Shown: positions 1-7,983, counted from the stretch's first letter. The stretch is DNA of 44,925 nucleotides from an uncultured Granulosicoccaceae bacterium (GCA_937981955.1 CALJNA010000043.1:1-44925), one strand, 5' to 3'. Numbers and translations are program-made. The notes: generated by a model not told the origin, from the sequence alone.

Positions 1-1
1 A

Positions 2-91
2 GAACAAGAACAAGAACAAGAACAAGAACAAGAACAAGAACAAGAACAAGAACAAGAACAAGAACAAGAACAAGAACAAGAACAAGAACAA
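2..91 (+). repeat. Hexanucleotide tandem repeat (GAACAA)x15
   Basis: Fifteen perfect in-frame copies of GAACAA encode (Glu-Gln)n at the edge of the truncated OmpA-like gene. The true copy number is unknown because the repeat touches the window end. A six-base unit changes linker length without shifting the frame. Confidence 0.95.
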
Positions 92-991
92 GAAAGATTA
101 GACAGCGATTCAGATGGTGTCTCGGATGACGAAGATGCTTGCCCGAATGTAGCTGGAAGCAATAATGGATGTCCGGCCGACACAGATGGAGACGGTATAC
201 CCGATGACAGCGATACCTGCCCTGATGAAGCCGGAAAGGACAACGGTTGCCCCGCTGACAAAGATGCTGATGGTATAAATGATGATGCAGATGCGTGTCC
301 CGATGTCGCTGGTGGTGACAACGGTTGCCCGGCTGACACAGACGCTGATGGTGTTCCCGACAGTACCGATGCCTGTCCGGAAACACCCGGCACCGATAAA
401 GGCTGCCCGGCTGATAAGGATGCCGACGGTGTTCCGGATAACAACGATGCCTGTCCTGACGAGGCCGGAACGAATAAAGGTTGTCCGGTAAATGCCCCAG
501 CCACCATTCAGGATACCGATTTCGATGGCATTGCTGACAAGGATGATAAATGCCCGGACATTGCCGGTTCACCGTCCAATGCCGGTTGCCCGGCTAGTAC
601 ATCGATAGCGCTAACACCGGAAGAACCGGTTACCGAATCTGAGGAAAAATTGATTCAGGACGCGGGGTTCAATATCCAGTTCAACGCCGGAAACTCAGAA
701 CTAACAGGTCGTTCTCGCGAAATCTTGCTCGAAGTTGCCAAGGTTATGCAACGTTACCCAGATATAAAACTTGAAGCTCACGGTTACACGGATTCGGAAG
801 GAGACGCCGACATAAACAAAACACTTTCGCAAGCACGCGCAGAAGCGTGTGTAGAGGTTATTTCTGAGGCTGGTATAGATCGTGAAAGACTCAACGCGCT
901 GGGTTTCGGTGAAGCTCGACCAATCGCATCCAACGACACCGCCGTCGGCAGACAAAAGAATCGCAGAGTCGAATTTAAACTGATCCGATAG
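2..991 (+). CDS. OmpA-family outer-membrane protein with TSP3 repeats, 5'-truncated
   Basis: The reading frame is open from the window edge, so the N-terminus and any signal peptide or barrel are missing; 329 residues are visible. Residues 1-31 are a Glu-Gln dipeptide repeat. Residues about 34-199 hold six thrombospondin type 3-like calcium-binding repeats, each with Asp-rich loops (DTDGDGIPDD type) and a CP...GCPA cysteine pair. Residues about 217-329 are an OmpA C-terminal peptidoglycan-binding domain, with the GYTDSEGD, LSQARAEAC and GRQKNRRVEF motifs. In this family the TSP3 linker separates an outer-membrane part from the periplasmic domain that grips the cell wall. The domain assignment is firm. 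The role (envelope anchoring, possibly adhesion) is inferred. There is no start codon in view; the TTG at 650 is internal. Confidence 0.9.
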   Translation, partial: EQEQEQEQEQEQEQEQEQEQEQEQEQEQEQERLDSDSDGVSDDEDACPNVAGSNNGCPADTDGDGIPDDSDTCPDEAGKDNGCPADKDADGINDDADACPDVAGGDNGCPADTDADGVPDSTDACPETPGTDKGCPADKDADGVPDNNDACPDEAGTNKGCPVNAPATIQDTDFDGIADKDDKCPDIAGSPSNAGCPASTSIALTPEEPVTESEEKLIQDAGFNIQFNAGNSELTGRSREILLEVAKVMQRYPDIKLEAHGYTDSEGDADINKTLSQARAEACVEVISEAGIDRERLNALGFGEARPIASNDTAVGRQKNRRVEFKLIR

Positions 992-1078
992 ATGTATCAG
1001 AGCAAGTTACCACCAGCATTATCAACGTAACAACTGCAATTAAATGCAAAAACGTTATGTTTTTGGTGAAATGTATAC

Positions 1079-1103
1079 CAGCGCGGAACCTTTCGACGCG
1101 CTG
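1079..1103 (+). other. Small hairpin upstream of the cytochrome c gene
   Basis: CAGCGCG (1079-1085) pairs with CGCGCTG (1097-1103) across an 11-nt loop. There is no T-tract after it, so it is not a standard intrinsic terminator. It may be the end of the OmpA transcript or a leader structure of the cytochrome gene. Confidence 0.3.
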
Positions 1104-1138
1104 AGTATCTGACTCGACAAATACTGGTTGGAATACAT

Positions 1139-1480
1139 ATGAAAAAGCTACTGAATACATCAGCCCTGGTGCTCGCCTTTGGCCTGGCAACATTCTCTGC
1201 AGCATTCGCAGCAGACGGCGATAAAACCAAAGGTGCATCCTATTATGCTGTATGCGCAGGTTGCCATGGTGCTGACGGAATGGGTATGGAGGCGACCAAC
1301 GCTCCCCGCCTGCAAGGTCAATTTGACTGGTATCTGATTCGCCAACTTAAAAACTATCAATCAGGCGCGCGCGGAGTGCATAAGGAAGATATTTACGGCG
1401 CAACCATGCGAGGTATGGCTGGCACCCTGCCCAATGAACAAGCTATTCTGGACGTCGTGGCTTATATCGACTCGCTATAA
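1139..1480 (+). CDS. Periplasmic class I c-type cytochrome (c553/c4-like)
   Basis: This 113-residue protein has a clear Sec signal peptide (MKKLLNTSALVLAFGLA, predicted cleavage after about residue 25, AFA-AD). A single haem-attachment motif C39-A-G-C42-H43 is followed by a C-terminal Met-containing segment (TMRGMAGTL, residues 89-97) that should supply the sixth ligand. The size and the GxYxAxCAGCHGxDG context fit small soluble monohaem cytochromes that shuttle electrons in the periplasm. No partner oxidase or dehydrogenase is adjacent, so the electron donor and acceptor are unknown. The ATG at 1139 is the only start that keeps the signal peptide. The gene stands alone, 147 bp after the OmpA-like gene, and is closed by a hairpin terminator. 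Confidence 0.9.
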   Translation: MKKLLNTSALVLAFGLATFSAAFAADGDKTKGASYYAVCAGCHGADGMGMEATNAPRLQGQFDWYLIRQLKNYQSGARGVHKEDIYGATMRGMAGTLPNEQAILDVVAYIDSL

Positions 1481-1487
1481 ATTCGTT

Positions 1488-1517
1488 ACAGCGCCAGAGC
1501 ACCATCTGGCGCTGTTT
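1488..1517 (+). terminator. Terminator hairpin after the cytochrome c gene
   Basis: ACAGCGCCAGA (1488-1498) pairs perfectly with TCTGGCGCTGT (1505-1515) around a 6-nt loop, 8 nt after the stop. Only two further T residues follow, so it is a strong stem with a weak T-tract. Confidence 0.7.
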
Positions 1518-1919
1518 CAGTTCATCCATACCCGCTCAAAAGCCTAGCGTCAACGTCTGGCGATCACGGCATATCTGTGTGTCCAAGGTCGAACGAACAC
1601 GTGCATCGCTGAGTGCCAGCGCTAACAACGAAAACGTAGATCGCTGAGTACCAACGACTAACAACGAACACTTAGATCGCCGAGTACTAACGTCTGACGA
1701 ATACCCTCATCACTATGTGCTAACTCCAGCGAACACCTGCGCAGCCACCCCATAATTCTCCAGTCAACATCAGCTGGTGTGGAAACCTTCCGTACGCAAA
1801 TCTTAATCATGCGCCCGGCGCATGTTCTGGAATTAAGACTGGACCTAGCACCGGACTTGCTGTCACAAAATTAATACCCTACCACTTGTTTATTCATCAG
1901 CAACGTGTCAGGATTACTG
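1518..1919. other. Non-coding stretch between cytochrome c and the LacI-type gene
   Basis: No credible gene is present. The stretch holds a degenerate tandem repeat (described separately) and otherwise unremarkable sequence. It ends in the promoter/operator of the LacI-type regulator. Confidence 0.6.
1604..1710. repeat. Degenerate ~36-bp tandem repeat, three units
   Basis: Units begin at 1604, 1639 and 1675 and share the core ATCGCTGAGTACCAACG followed by CTAACAACGAA. Units 1 and 2 (35 and 36 bp) differ at only a few positions; unit 3 is more diverged. A related fragment (CAACGTCTGGCGATCAC) lies just before, near 1552-1568. The repeat is not within a gene and its function is unknown. Confidence 0.6.
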
Positions 1920-1935
1920 ATGTAAGCGCTTACAT
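1920..1935. promoter_or_regulatory. Palindromic LacI-family operator
   Basis: ATGTAAGCGCTTACAT is a perfect 16-bp palindrome centred on CG, the classic form of LacI/GalR-family operators (TGTAANCGNTTACA). It sits 45 bp before the TTG start of a LacI-type regulator, so it most likely mediates autoregulation. Confidence 0.8.
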
Positions 1936-1980
1936 TTGTACTTTTTGGGCCTTTTTTGGTTCATTTTGGGGAGGTTTCAA

Positions 1981-3021
1981 TTGCCGACTTTGCAAGATGT
2001 CGCAATATTGGCCGGGGTTTCAACGGCAACAGTGTCACGCACATTGAACAAACCTGAGCTGGTGGAGCCCGTTACGCGTACCAAAGTTGCCGAAGCAATC
2101 AAAGTCAGCGGGTACACCCGCAACGAAGCCGCTCGCTCGCTGGCCATGCGCTCATCGAGAACCATCGGTCTTCTGACTGATAATTTTGCTTCCTCCTACT
2201 TCGCTCCCATCATGGATGAGACAGTCGATATATTGCGCGAATACGGTTACTACACCATCGTTGAAGCAACCGGCAACGTCGCGAACAACATAGACCCGGG
2301 TAAACAAAGACGGGCCTGGCAATCGCTGATAAGCCGACAAGTCGAAAGCATTATCGTTCTCAGCCTGCTGGTCGATGACGCCGAGCTTGAAAATATGCTC
2401 AGAGAATTTCCGAACACGGTTCTCATCGATCGACACGTACACGAAGATTCAAATAGGTGTATCACAGTAGATCATTATGTTGGCGGTCAGCTTGCAGCCA
2501 AGCACTTGCTCGACAACGGCCATCGAAACATTGCAATGATAAGTGGGCCGGAGAACAAACCTGATGCCAATCTACGAGGCAAAGGATTTATCGATGAACT
2601 CTTACGACAGGGCTGTCCGATAAAAGAAAACCGTATTTTTCAGGGCGACTACACAATCACCTCTGGTACCAACGCCATGCAGCAAATCCTGAATGGCAAG
2701 GATGAGGTCAGCGCTGTTTTTGCGCAAAACGACGATATGGCAGCAGGTGTAGTCAATGCGTGCTACACAGCCGGCATCAAAGTACCTGAACAGATGTCGG
2801 TGGTCGGATTCGATAACTCGGCACTCGCTACCGCAGTATTTCCGCATTTAACCACTGTCAGCCAGCCGTTAAAGTCAATGAGTCATTCGGCGGCAACACT
2901 TGCACTAAATTTGAGTCAACGGCATCAGCGTGAAGGTGTTCTGCCAAATCCACAGACCCACTTCATGCCTGCGCTCATAGAACGAATGTCGGTCATGGAC
3001 ATAAGACCAAAGCAACGCTAA
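1981..3021 (+). CDS. LacI/GalR-family transcriptional regulator
   Basis: This 346-residue DNA-binding repressor has an N-terminal LacI helix-turn-helix (TLQDVAILAGVSTATVSRTL, residues 3-22), the hinge region ending in ARSLAMR, and a periplasmic-binding-protein-like effector domain (RTIGLLTDNF through the DDMAAGV and VSVVGFDN motifs). The start is TTG at 1981: GGGGAGG at 1968-1974 is an ideal ribosome binding site, and the family HTH begins within three residues. An upstream TTG at 1936 in the same frame would add a non-family tail and overlap the operator. No sugar-catabolic or transport gene is adjacent, so the effector is unknown. A LuxR-type gene follows after 27 bp and may be co-transcribed. 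Confidence 0.92.
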   Translation: MPTLQDVAILAGVSTATVSRTLNKPELVEPVTRTKVAEAIKVSGYTRNEAARSLAMRSSRTIGLLTDNFASSYFAPIMDETVDILREYGYYTIVEATGNVANNIDPGKQRRAWQSLISRQVESIIVLSLLVDDAELENMLREFPNTVLIDRHVHEDSNRCITVDHYVGGQLAAKHLLDNGHRNIAMISGPENKPDANLRGKGFIDELLRQGCPIKENRIFQGDYTITSGTNAMQQILNGKDEVSAVFAQNDDMAAGVVNACYTAGIKVPEQMSVVGFDNSALATAVFPHLTTVSQPLKSMSHSAATLALNLSQRHQREGVLPNPQTHFMPALIERMSVMDIRPKQR

Positions 3022-3048
3022 CGAATCAGTATCGAAAAGGGATATCAC

Positions 3049-3816
3049 ATGCACGCTCTTTTACATGCAAAATCTGCAAATGAATCACCAGCCAAAACCG
3101 CCAATGCGCTCATAGCTGAAAACACGAAACTGAGGTTGTCTGATATCGAAAGCGAATGCGCCGATACCATTAAGTCACTGGGCTACGACTACTTTCATTA
3201 TGCAGGTTATTTTCCGGTATTTGAGAGCCAGAAAAATTTGTGCAGCTTTCCATCGAGTTACTCCGAATTGGGTGTATTAGATATAGGTGATCGCAACAAC
3301 CCGCTGGTGGTTTACGCGCAAACTAAAACCGCTCCCAGCCAGTGGACTAATATGCCGTCTGATACAAAAATGCATGGCAAACAGCTCGAACAATTACTAA
3401 TAAGCGCAGAAAAAAACCAGATACACAATGGATATTGTGTTCCCGTACACGGTGCCGGCTCGGAATGGGGAATGTTAAATGTGGCAAAAAAGGAAGCTAC
3501 ACTCCCAGCCAGTGCAGACACCATCAGTCAACTTCAACTACTGGTTATATCCATCCATGAAGCGATGCGAAGACTGCACACAGCAAACAAACACCCTGCA
3601 CAACACACGAAACTCAGTCCACGTGAACAAGAATGTCTGAATTGGACAGCCGCCGGTAAAACAGCCTGGGAAACCGCACAGATCATTGGTATTACCGAAA
3701 GTACAGTCTCATTCCATATTCGCAATACGATAACCAAACTGAATGCCAGCAATCGTAGTCATGCGGTGGCGGTTGCGATGGCCCGTTCCCTCCTAACTGG
3801 TAGACATGAGTGCTGA
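3049..3816 (+). CDS. LuxR-family regulator with autoinducer-binding-like domain (solo)
   Basis: This 255-residue protein has an N-terminal region (about 30-180) resembling the autoinducer-binding domain: LGYDYFHYAGYFP, then a GDRNNPLVVYAQTKTAPSQW segment matching the usual DP...W ligand-pocket region. The C-terminal LuxR HTH (about 190-250) reads LSPREQECLNWTAAGKTAWETA then STVSFHIRNTITKLNASNR. An AAAAGGGA ribosome site precedes the ATG. No luxI synthase is in the window, so it is a solo LuxR, sensing foreign or non-AHL signals or an inducer made elsewhere. The usual Asp of the DP pair is replaced (NNP), which weakens an AHL assignment. It lies 27 bp after the LacI-type gene and may share its promoter and operator. 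Confidence 0.85.
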   Translation: MHALLHAKSANESPAKTANALIAENTKLRLSDIESECADTIKSLGYDYFHYAGYFPVFESQKNLCSFPSSYSELGVLDIGDRNNPLVVYAQTKTAPSQWTNMPSDTKMHGKQLEQLLISAEKNQIHNGYCVPVHGAGSEWGMLNVAKKEATLPASADTISQLQLLVISIHEAMRRLHTANKHPAQHTKLSPREQECLNWTAAGKTAWETAQIIGITESTVSFHIRNTITKLNASNRSHAVAVAMARSLLTGRHEC

Positions 3817-3870
3817 TACTGATTTTCAGTTATAGTCAGTAGCTCCTAAACATAACAAGGTTCAAAGGAT

Positions 3871-4758
3871 ATGAACCCAAACTGCCCCAGCTGCGGAGCC
3901 GGATGCTCTGTAAAGTATGGTCGTTATCATCGCTATGACGACGCCCAATCCATTCAACGTTATCGTTGCCGTTCGTGCGGGAAATACCATTCCAGTGCTA
4001 CGCATGCACCAACCTACCGACAAAAACGCCGACGATTGAATCGGTTAATCGAAATGGACATTGCAAGCAGCACCGCGCAGCGACGTATTGCGATCAAGCA
4101 CGGTTGTGATCGTAAAACCGTTGCCAGAAAGATCACTTTCTTGGCTCAGGAGGCACGAAAGAAAGCCGCGATCTGGCTTGCCCAACAACCTCCTTTTGAA
4201 CATGTGCAATGGGATGAGCTGATCAGCTTCGAACACACACGCTTGAAACCGTTATCGATTGCCGTGATGTCGGTTGAACGGCATCGATGCATCCTTGGGT
4301 TCGGGGTGGCGCAGGTGCCCGCTAACGGACTCATCTCTAAACGTTCAAGAGAAAAATATGGCCCGAGGAGAAACCTGAGTGGGCCCATGCGAAAACGTGT
4401 TTTGAAGCAGGTGGCAGACTATATGTCACCAACGGTGCAGGTAGTGTCAGATGAACACCCACGCTACGCCAGTGAAATCAAACAGGTGTTACCACAAGCA
4501 CATCACAGGACCCATCGATCGGTTCGCGGTTCATTGACGGGACAAGGCGAGCTCAAACGCACCGGATATGACCCGCTTTTCCCGATTAATCACACATTGG
4601 CAATGATGCGGGACAACATCAAACGTTTTGCGAGAAGGACCTGGTGCACAACGAAGAAGGTTTCAGCGCTGGAGGATGTGATAGCGATTTACGTGCATTA
4701 CCACAACACAACGCTTATCCCGCCAATCACGCATAGTCTGGAAGAAAAACCAGCGTGA
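3871..4758 (+). CDS. IS1-type DDE transposase-like protein
   Basis: This 295-residue protein opens with a zinc ribbon (C5-x2-C8 ... C33-x2-C36, as in IS1 InsA), followed by an HTH-like segment (about 65-92) and a catalytic-core-like region. Candidate acidic residues are D115 (VQWDEL), D194 (VVSDEHPRY) and E227 or D248. The stretch NHTLAMMRDNIKRFARRTWCTTKK (238-263 region) resembles the InsB C-terminal block, here fused in one frame. The conserved final HYHN also fits. No terminal inverted repeats or target duplication are evident, so it may be an immobile remnant or a domesticated copy. The stop codon lies inside a 13-bp hairpin. A ribosome site (AAGG) precedes the ATG. The family call rests on motif resemblance. 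Confidence 0.7.
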   Translation: MNPNCPSCGAGCSVKYGRYHRYDDAQSIQRYRCRSCGKYHSSATHAPTYRQKRRRLNRLIEMDIASSTAQRRIAIKHGCDRKTVARKITFLAQEARKKAAIWLAQQPPFEHVQWDELISFEHTRLKPLSIAVMSVERHRCILGFGVAQVPANGLISKRSREKYGPRRNLSGPMRKRVLKQVADYMSPTVQVVSDEHPRYASEIKQVLPQAHHRTHRSVRGSLTGQGELKRTGYDPLFPINHTLAMMRDNIKRFARRTWCTTKKVSALEDVIAIYVHYHNTTLIPPITHSLEEKPA

Positions 4759-4788
4759 TGAACGATAATTGTTTTTTATCGTTCATCA
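4756..4788. terminator. 13-bp hairpin between convergent genes, overlapping the transposase stop
   Basis: TGATGAACGATAA (4756-4768) pairs perfectly with TTATCGTTCATCA (4776-4788) over a T-rich 7-nt loop. It includes the transposase stop codon and lies 21 bp from the stop of the opposite gene. Neither strand has a long T-tract after the stem, but the position suits a shared bidirectional terminator. A role as an element end is the alternative. Confidence 0.6.
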
Positions 4789-4809
4789 ACACCCAAGTCG
4801 GCCAGTTAG

Positions 4810-6354
4810 TTAAAAACACTGCAAACCGCTGAAGCTTTCCACCCGAGTGAACCCATTAGCCTGAATTGAACCGCTGTTATTAATCGCAACAATAGTGTAC
4901 TGGTACGCGTTGGTTGCATTAATCTGGTTATCGAAATACGAGGGTCCTGGAACAGAGGCTACGAGCTCGCCGTTACGGTAAATGTCATATTGTCGGATAG
5001 ATGACGATGGTCTGTCCCAGAATATTTCCAGTGAGTCTTCGCCGTATCGGCTGACCTCGATACCGCTGAGCACAGTGTCATCGTTTGGTGTACCAATAAC
5101 CGAGTCCGTACCCGGGTTCGAGAAAGCACCGTTCACAGCGAGTGGTTCAGATAATGGACCCTCCATACCGTCTGGTGCAATGTAGGAAACTTCATAGACA
5201 TAAGGTACGCCAATTTCAAAATCCCTGTCGAGGTAGCTTGCGTTGGCAAAAGCTTGCGATACAACCTCACCGTTCCTGTAGACGCGGAATTGGCCGGGCG
5301 CGCCACCGATACCTGAAAGATCAACATTCCAGAGTAACTCCGCTACGTTTTCACCATAGACGCTTAGCGACAGGTTAGTTGCAACTGGCAAGTCGCCTTC
5401 TTCGCCAGGCAAACGATCTGCTGGAAGTGCATCGCCAAAGCAGTGTAGCTGTCTGTCTAGATCTACCCCACAAAAACTCATGTGATAGTCATACTCGTAG
5501 TGTGTATCGAAATCTGCTAGCGGTGGCAGTGCTTCGATGGACGCCAGCAGTGCGCGATTAATTGAGGTATTGGCAAAGTCTCGATTGCGCAGATTGCAAT
5601 CCATGTCACCGTTTGTTTTAAGTCCGCAAAGCATCACGCCATTGCTTCTCACTCGTGTGTATGGTCCATCGTCCAGACGGGCGACTGAGCCATAACTTAA
5701 GAAATACCGCAGGACGCCTTGTTCATTGACCCATACTGCACCTTCACCCTCTCTTTGCATTACGTGCAGGTCGATAATGCCTTCCTCACCATCGATTCGA
5801 TCGTACGGCCAGGTATCTGACCAGCACACAGTAATACCCGAAGTCTTTGTTCCGCAGCTTCCGTTAGTTCCTGTGTAGAGCTTGACAAAGTCACTGTTGT
5901 CCTCCGGGACATCAGTTTGTCCATTGCTGTTTAGTCCCCAGCAGCTGACTTGTCCATTAGTGTCCAAAGCGCAGGTATGGCCTTCAGATGCGCTGATTGA
6001 TACAAACGGCGAAACGGCAACCGGAGCATCCAGTTGACCGAAATTGTTCGCACCCCAGCAAGTGATATCTCCGGAGTCAGTGATGGCGCAACTGTGGGCG
6101 CCACCTGATGCGACCGCTATGTAGCGGCTATCAGTGTCTGGGGGTAAATAGAGTCCGACAGCTTCATTTGTGGTGCACTCAAGTACACCTTCGGTCGTGA
6201 CAATGCAAATATTGTGTTCACCTAATGCAAAGTCAGCAACATCGGCTGCTTGTGCATTCTTTTGCCCAAATATGATGCAAGCATTGACAACAAGCATTAT
6301 GGCCATCAAGAAGCGTTGCACTTTAGAACTTTTGATAGCGTTAATATATTTCAT
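4810..6354 (-). CDS. Secreted RCC1-repeat-like protein with C-terminal Fn3-like domains
   Basis: This 514-residue protein has an N-terminal signal segment (hydrophobic residues 15-30, likely cleavage after AQA at about 36). Residues about 40-320 carry RCC1-like beta-propeller repeats, with HSCAIT-GDITCWGANNFGQ and HTCALD-GQVSCWGLNSNGQ as clear blades and later ones degenerate. Two fibronectin-III-like modules follow, marked by FRVYRNGEVV (about 370) and YDIYRNGELV (about 470). Paired cysteines in the blades suggest an oxidised, extracytoplasmic protein. RCC1-like propellers in bacteria are protein-interaction scaffolds; no enzyme motif is seen. Translation starts at ATG 6354, behind GGAA. It lies downstream of the serine hydrolase on the same strand, but the 237-bp gap argues for its own promoter. 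Confidence 0.75.
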   Translation of the reverse strand: MKYINAIKSSKVQRFLMAIMLVVNACIIFGQKNAQAADVADFALGEHNICIVTTEGVLECTTNEAVGLYLPPDTDSRYIAVASGGAHSCAITDSGDITCWGANNFGQLDAPVAVSPFVSISASEGHTCALDTNGQVSCWGLNSNGQTDVPEDNSDFVKLYTGTNGSCGTKTSGITVCWSDTWPYDRIDGEEGIIDLHVMQREGEGAVWVNEQGVLRYFLSYGSVARLDDGPYTRVRSNGVMLCGLKTNGDMDCNLRNRDFANTSINRALLASIEALPPLADFDTHYEYDYHMSFCGVDLDRQLHCFGDALPADRLPGEEGDLPVATNLSLSVYGENVAELLWNVDLSGIGGAPGQFRVYRNGEVVSQAFANASYLDRDFEIGVPYVYEVSYIAPDGMEGPLSEPLAVNGAFSNPGTDSVIGTPNDDTVLSGIEVSRYGEDSLEIFWDRPSSSIRQYDIYRNGELVASVPGPSYFDNQINATNAYQYTIVAINNSGSIQANGFTRVESFSGLQCF

Positions 6355-6591
6355 GATTGTTCCGGGTTGAATTAAGCAGCTGATAGTTTACTGGTATTGT
6401 CGAAATGGTAAGCGTTATTATTACCGTGATTTTGTGAAAATGTTTGTGGTCAGTTGTTAAATTGTGCGTTCAGTGATCTTAGTTCGGAGCTGTGACGGTA
6501 ATAATGCCGCGGGTACAATTCGATCAACAAAGGCTGATTTCAAAAAGCGATTGCATTTTCTGCAATGTTGTTTATCTTCAGCTGTGTGGTC

Positions 6592-7803
6592 TCACCAATT
6601 TATTTGGTTAAGCTGTTGGCTCAGTTTAAAACCCATGGTTCTGCCTAAATATGTGCTGTTCGTCATTACCACTGTGGCAAGATTTCTATCCGGGTTTAGC
6701 GTTAGCATTGACGTATAAGCCATGCCGCTACCACCATGGTTAAGTGTTCTTTCGCCATTTGAATCAGAAATGAACCAAGCTAATCCAAAATCAAGATCTT
6801 TTGATGGTGCAGGGCTTTTTGATACTTTTATAATGGGTGTTTGCATCAATTCAATACTGTCGTTCGATAAAATAGTTTTGGTCGACGCATCGTAGCCTGG
6901 AAGAAATACACTCGCGAACTTTATCAAGTCTGTAGCCGGGCCGATTAAACCGCTTGCACCTTTTTGATCACTGTAAACGTGATTAAACCAAAGAATACCG
7001 TTTTGCTTCTTGTCTATGGCGCGTTTCGTATCAAGATATATTGGAACAATTTTGCTTATAAAATCGCTGGGGTGAGACCCTTTTGCTGCGAGAGCAGCCA
7101 TGTCGGGCGTGTACACGAAATTTGTATTTTGCATGCCTAGCGGTTTAACAATATTGGACAGTATATATTCTTCGTAAGTTTTGCTCGTAACGGACTCAAT
7201 AAGTGCTGCCAAAACCAGATATCCAAAGTTTGAGTATCTTCCTTCCTCTCCTGGTCGGGCTTTCAATTTATTAAAGTTTGCAAGTTGTGATTGGAGCAGT
7301 TCGGACTGATTAGGATGTGGGTCGCCTTCAAAGTGTACCCAGCCAAGTATTTTAATACCGATATCACCCAGCCCTGAACTATGACTGAGTAATTGTTTAA
7401 TAGTGATTTCCTGACCGCTTGCTTTTGTTCCTCTGGTTGAAAAAAGTGGTAAGTGTATATTTACCGAATCATCGATAGATAATAGCCCGCGCTCTTGCAG
7501 CTGCAGAATGGCAGTGGCGGTAAACAGCTTTGTGATGGACCACCATTGATACACTGTGTCTGGGGTTGCAACGATGCTCCTATCCGCGTCCGCGTGCCCA
7601 AACGCATTTGCATAGACAATATCCTGATCTTTTACGACAACAACAGAGATACTCGGAGGAGAACTTTCAGATACTGCTTTCTCCAAATACGGCTCTAAAT
7701 CCTCAATGCTGGCTGCGGCCTTTGGTAGCTCAAGTTTTGGTGGCAGGAAGGCACAAGCTGGAAGGAATACAGCAATAAAAAGTAGTGGAATATATCTGTA
7801 CAT
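6592..7803 (-). CDS. Lipoprotein serine hydrolase, class C beta-lactamase/PBP-like fold
   Basis: This 403-residue protein has a lipobox LPAC (C17), so it is probably a lipid-anchored envelope protein. The three serine-hydrolase motifs are present: S89-I-T-K92 (SxxK), Y190-S-N192 (YxN) and H356-G-G358 (the KTG equivalent). The family includes beta-lactamases, D-aminopeptidases and esterases (EstB/LACTB type). The HGG third motif and overall length suit an esterase or peptidase rather than an antibiotic-resistance enzyme. The start is ATG 7803, with AGGAG seven bases upstream; the codon before it (TTG) is less likely. It is divergent from a Spy-like gene across a 180-bp region with CpxR-box-like half-sites, so envelope-stress control is plausible. 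Confidence 0.87.
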   Translation of the reverse strand: MYRYIPLLFIAVFLPACAFLPPKLELPKAAASIEDLEPYLEKAVSESSPPSISVVVVKDQDIVYANAFGHADADRSIVATPDTVYQWWSITKLFTATAILQLQERGLLSIDDSVNIHLPLFSTRGTKASGQEITIKQLLSHSSGLGDIGIKILGWVHFEGDPHPNQSELLQSQLANFNKLKARPGEEGRYSNFGYLVLAALIESVTSKTYEEYILSNIVKPLGMQNTNFVYTPDMAALAAKGSHPSDFISKIVPIYLDTKRAIDKKQNGILWFNHVYSDQKGASGLIGPATDLIKFASVFLPGYDASTKTILSNDSIELMQTPIIKVSKSPAPSKDLDFGLAWFISDSNGERTLNHGGSGMAYTSMLTLNPDRNLATVVMTNSTYLGRTMGFKLSQQLNQINW

Positions 7804-7848
7804 CAAAGATCTCCTGGTGTTTCGTACTCGCGCGTAAAGCAGGCCGTT

Positions 7849-7884
7849 GTTACAGCAATTACAACCTCGGTTACACCCCGTTAC
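7849..7884. promoter_or_regulatory. CpxR-box-like array of GTTAC half-sites
   Basis: Four half-sites, GTTAC (7849), ATTAC (7858), GTTAC (7870) and GTTAC (7880), lie in the divergent promoter. The last two are GTTAC-N5-GTTAC, which on the other strand is GTAAC-N5-GTAAC, close to the CpxR consensus GTAAA-N5-GTAAA. The array lies 100 bp before a Spy/CpxP-like gene and next to an OmpR-type regulator locus. Confidence 0.55.
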
Positions 7885-7983
7885 AAGTTGTTCCAGCAGC
7901 GAAATGCTTGTACGCGACCAAACGCCGATACTAATCCTGCACGCAACAATACATTCAACTTAACGAAGTATCAGGGGTTAGTA

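Noticed and set aside
2-91. CRISPR-like or phage repeat at the left edge
   Set aside because: The unit is six bases without spacers and is in frame with a protein; it is a simple coding repeat.
1936-1980. Upstream TTG start for the LacI-type regulator
   Set aside because: It adds a hydrophobic tail not seen in LacI proteins and abuts the operator; GGGGAGG places the start at 1981.
6592-7803. Antibiotic-resistance beta-lactamase
   Set aside because: The fold is class C-like, but the HGG motif and lipoprotein anchor fit the wider esterase/peptidase group; nothing in the sequence shows drug hydrolysis.
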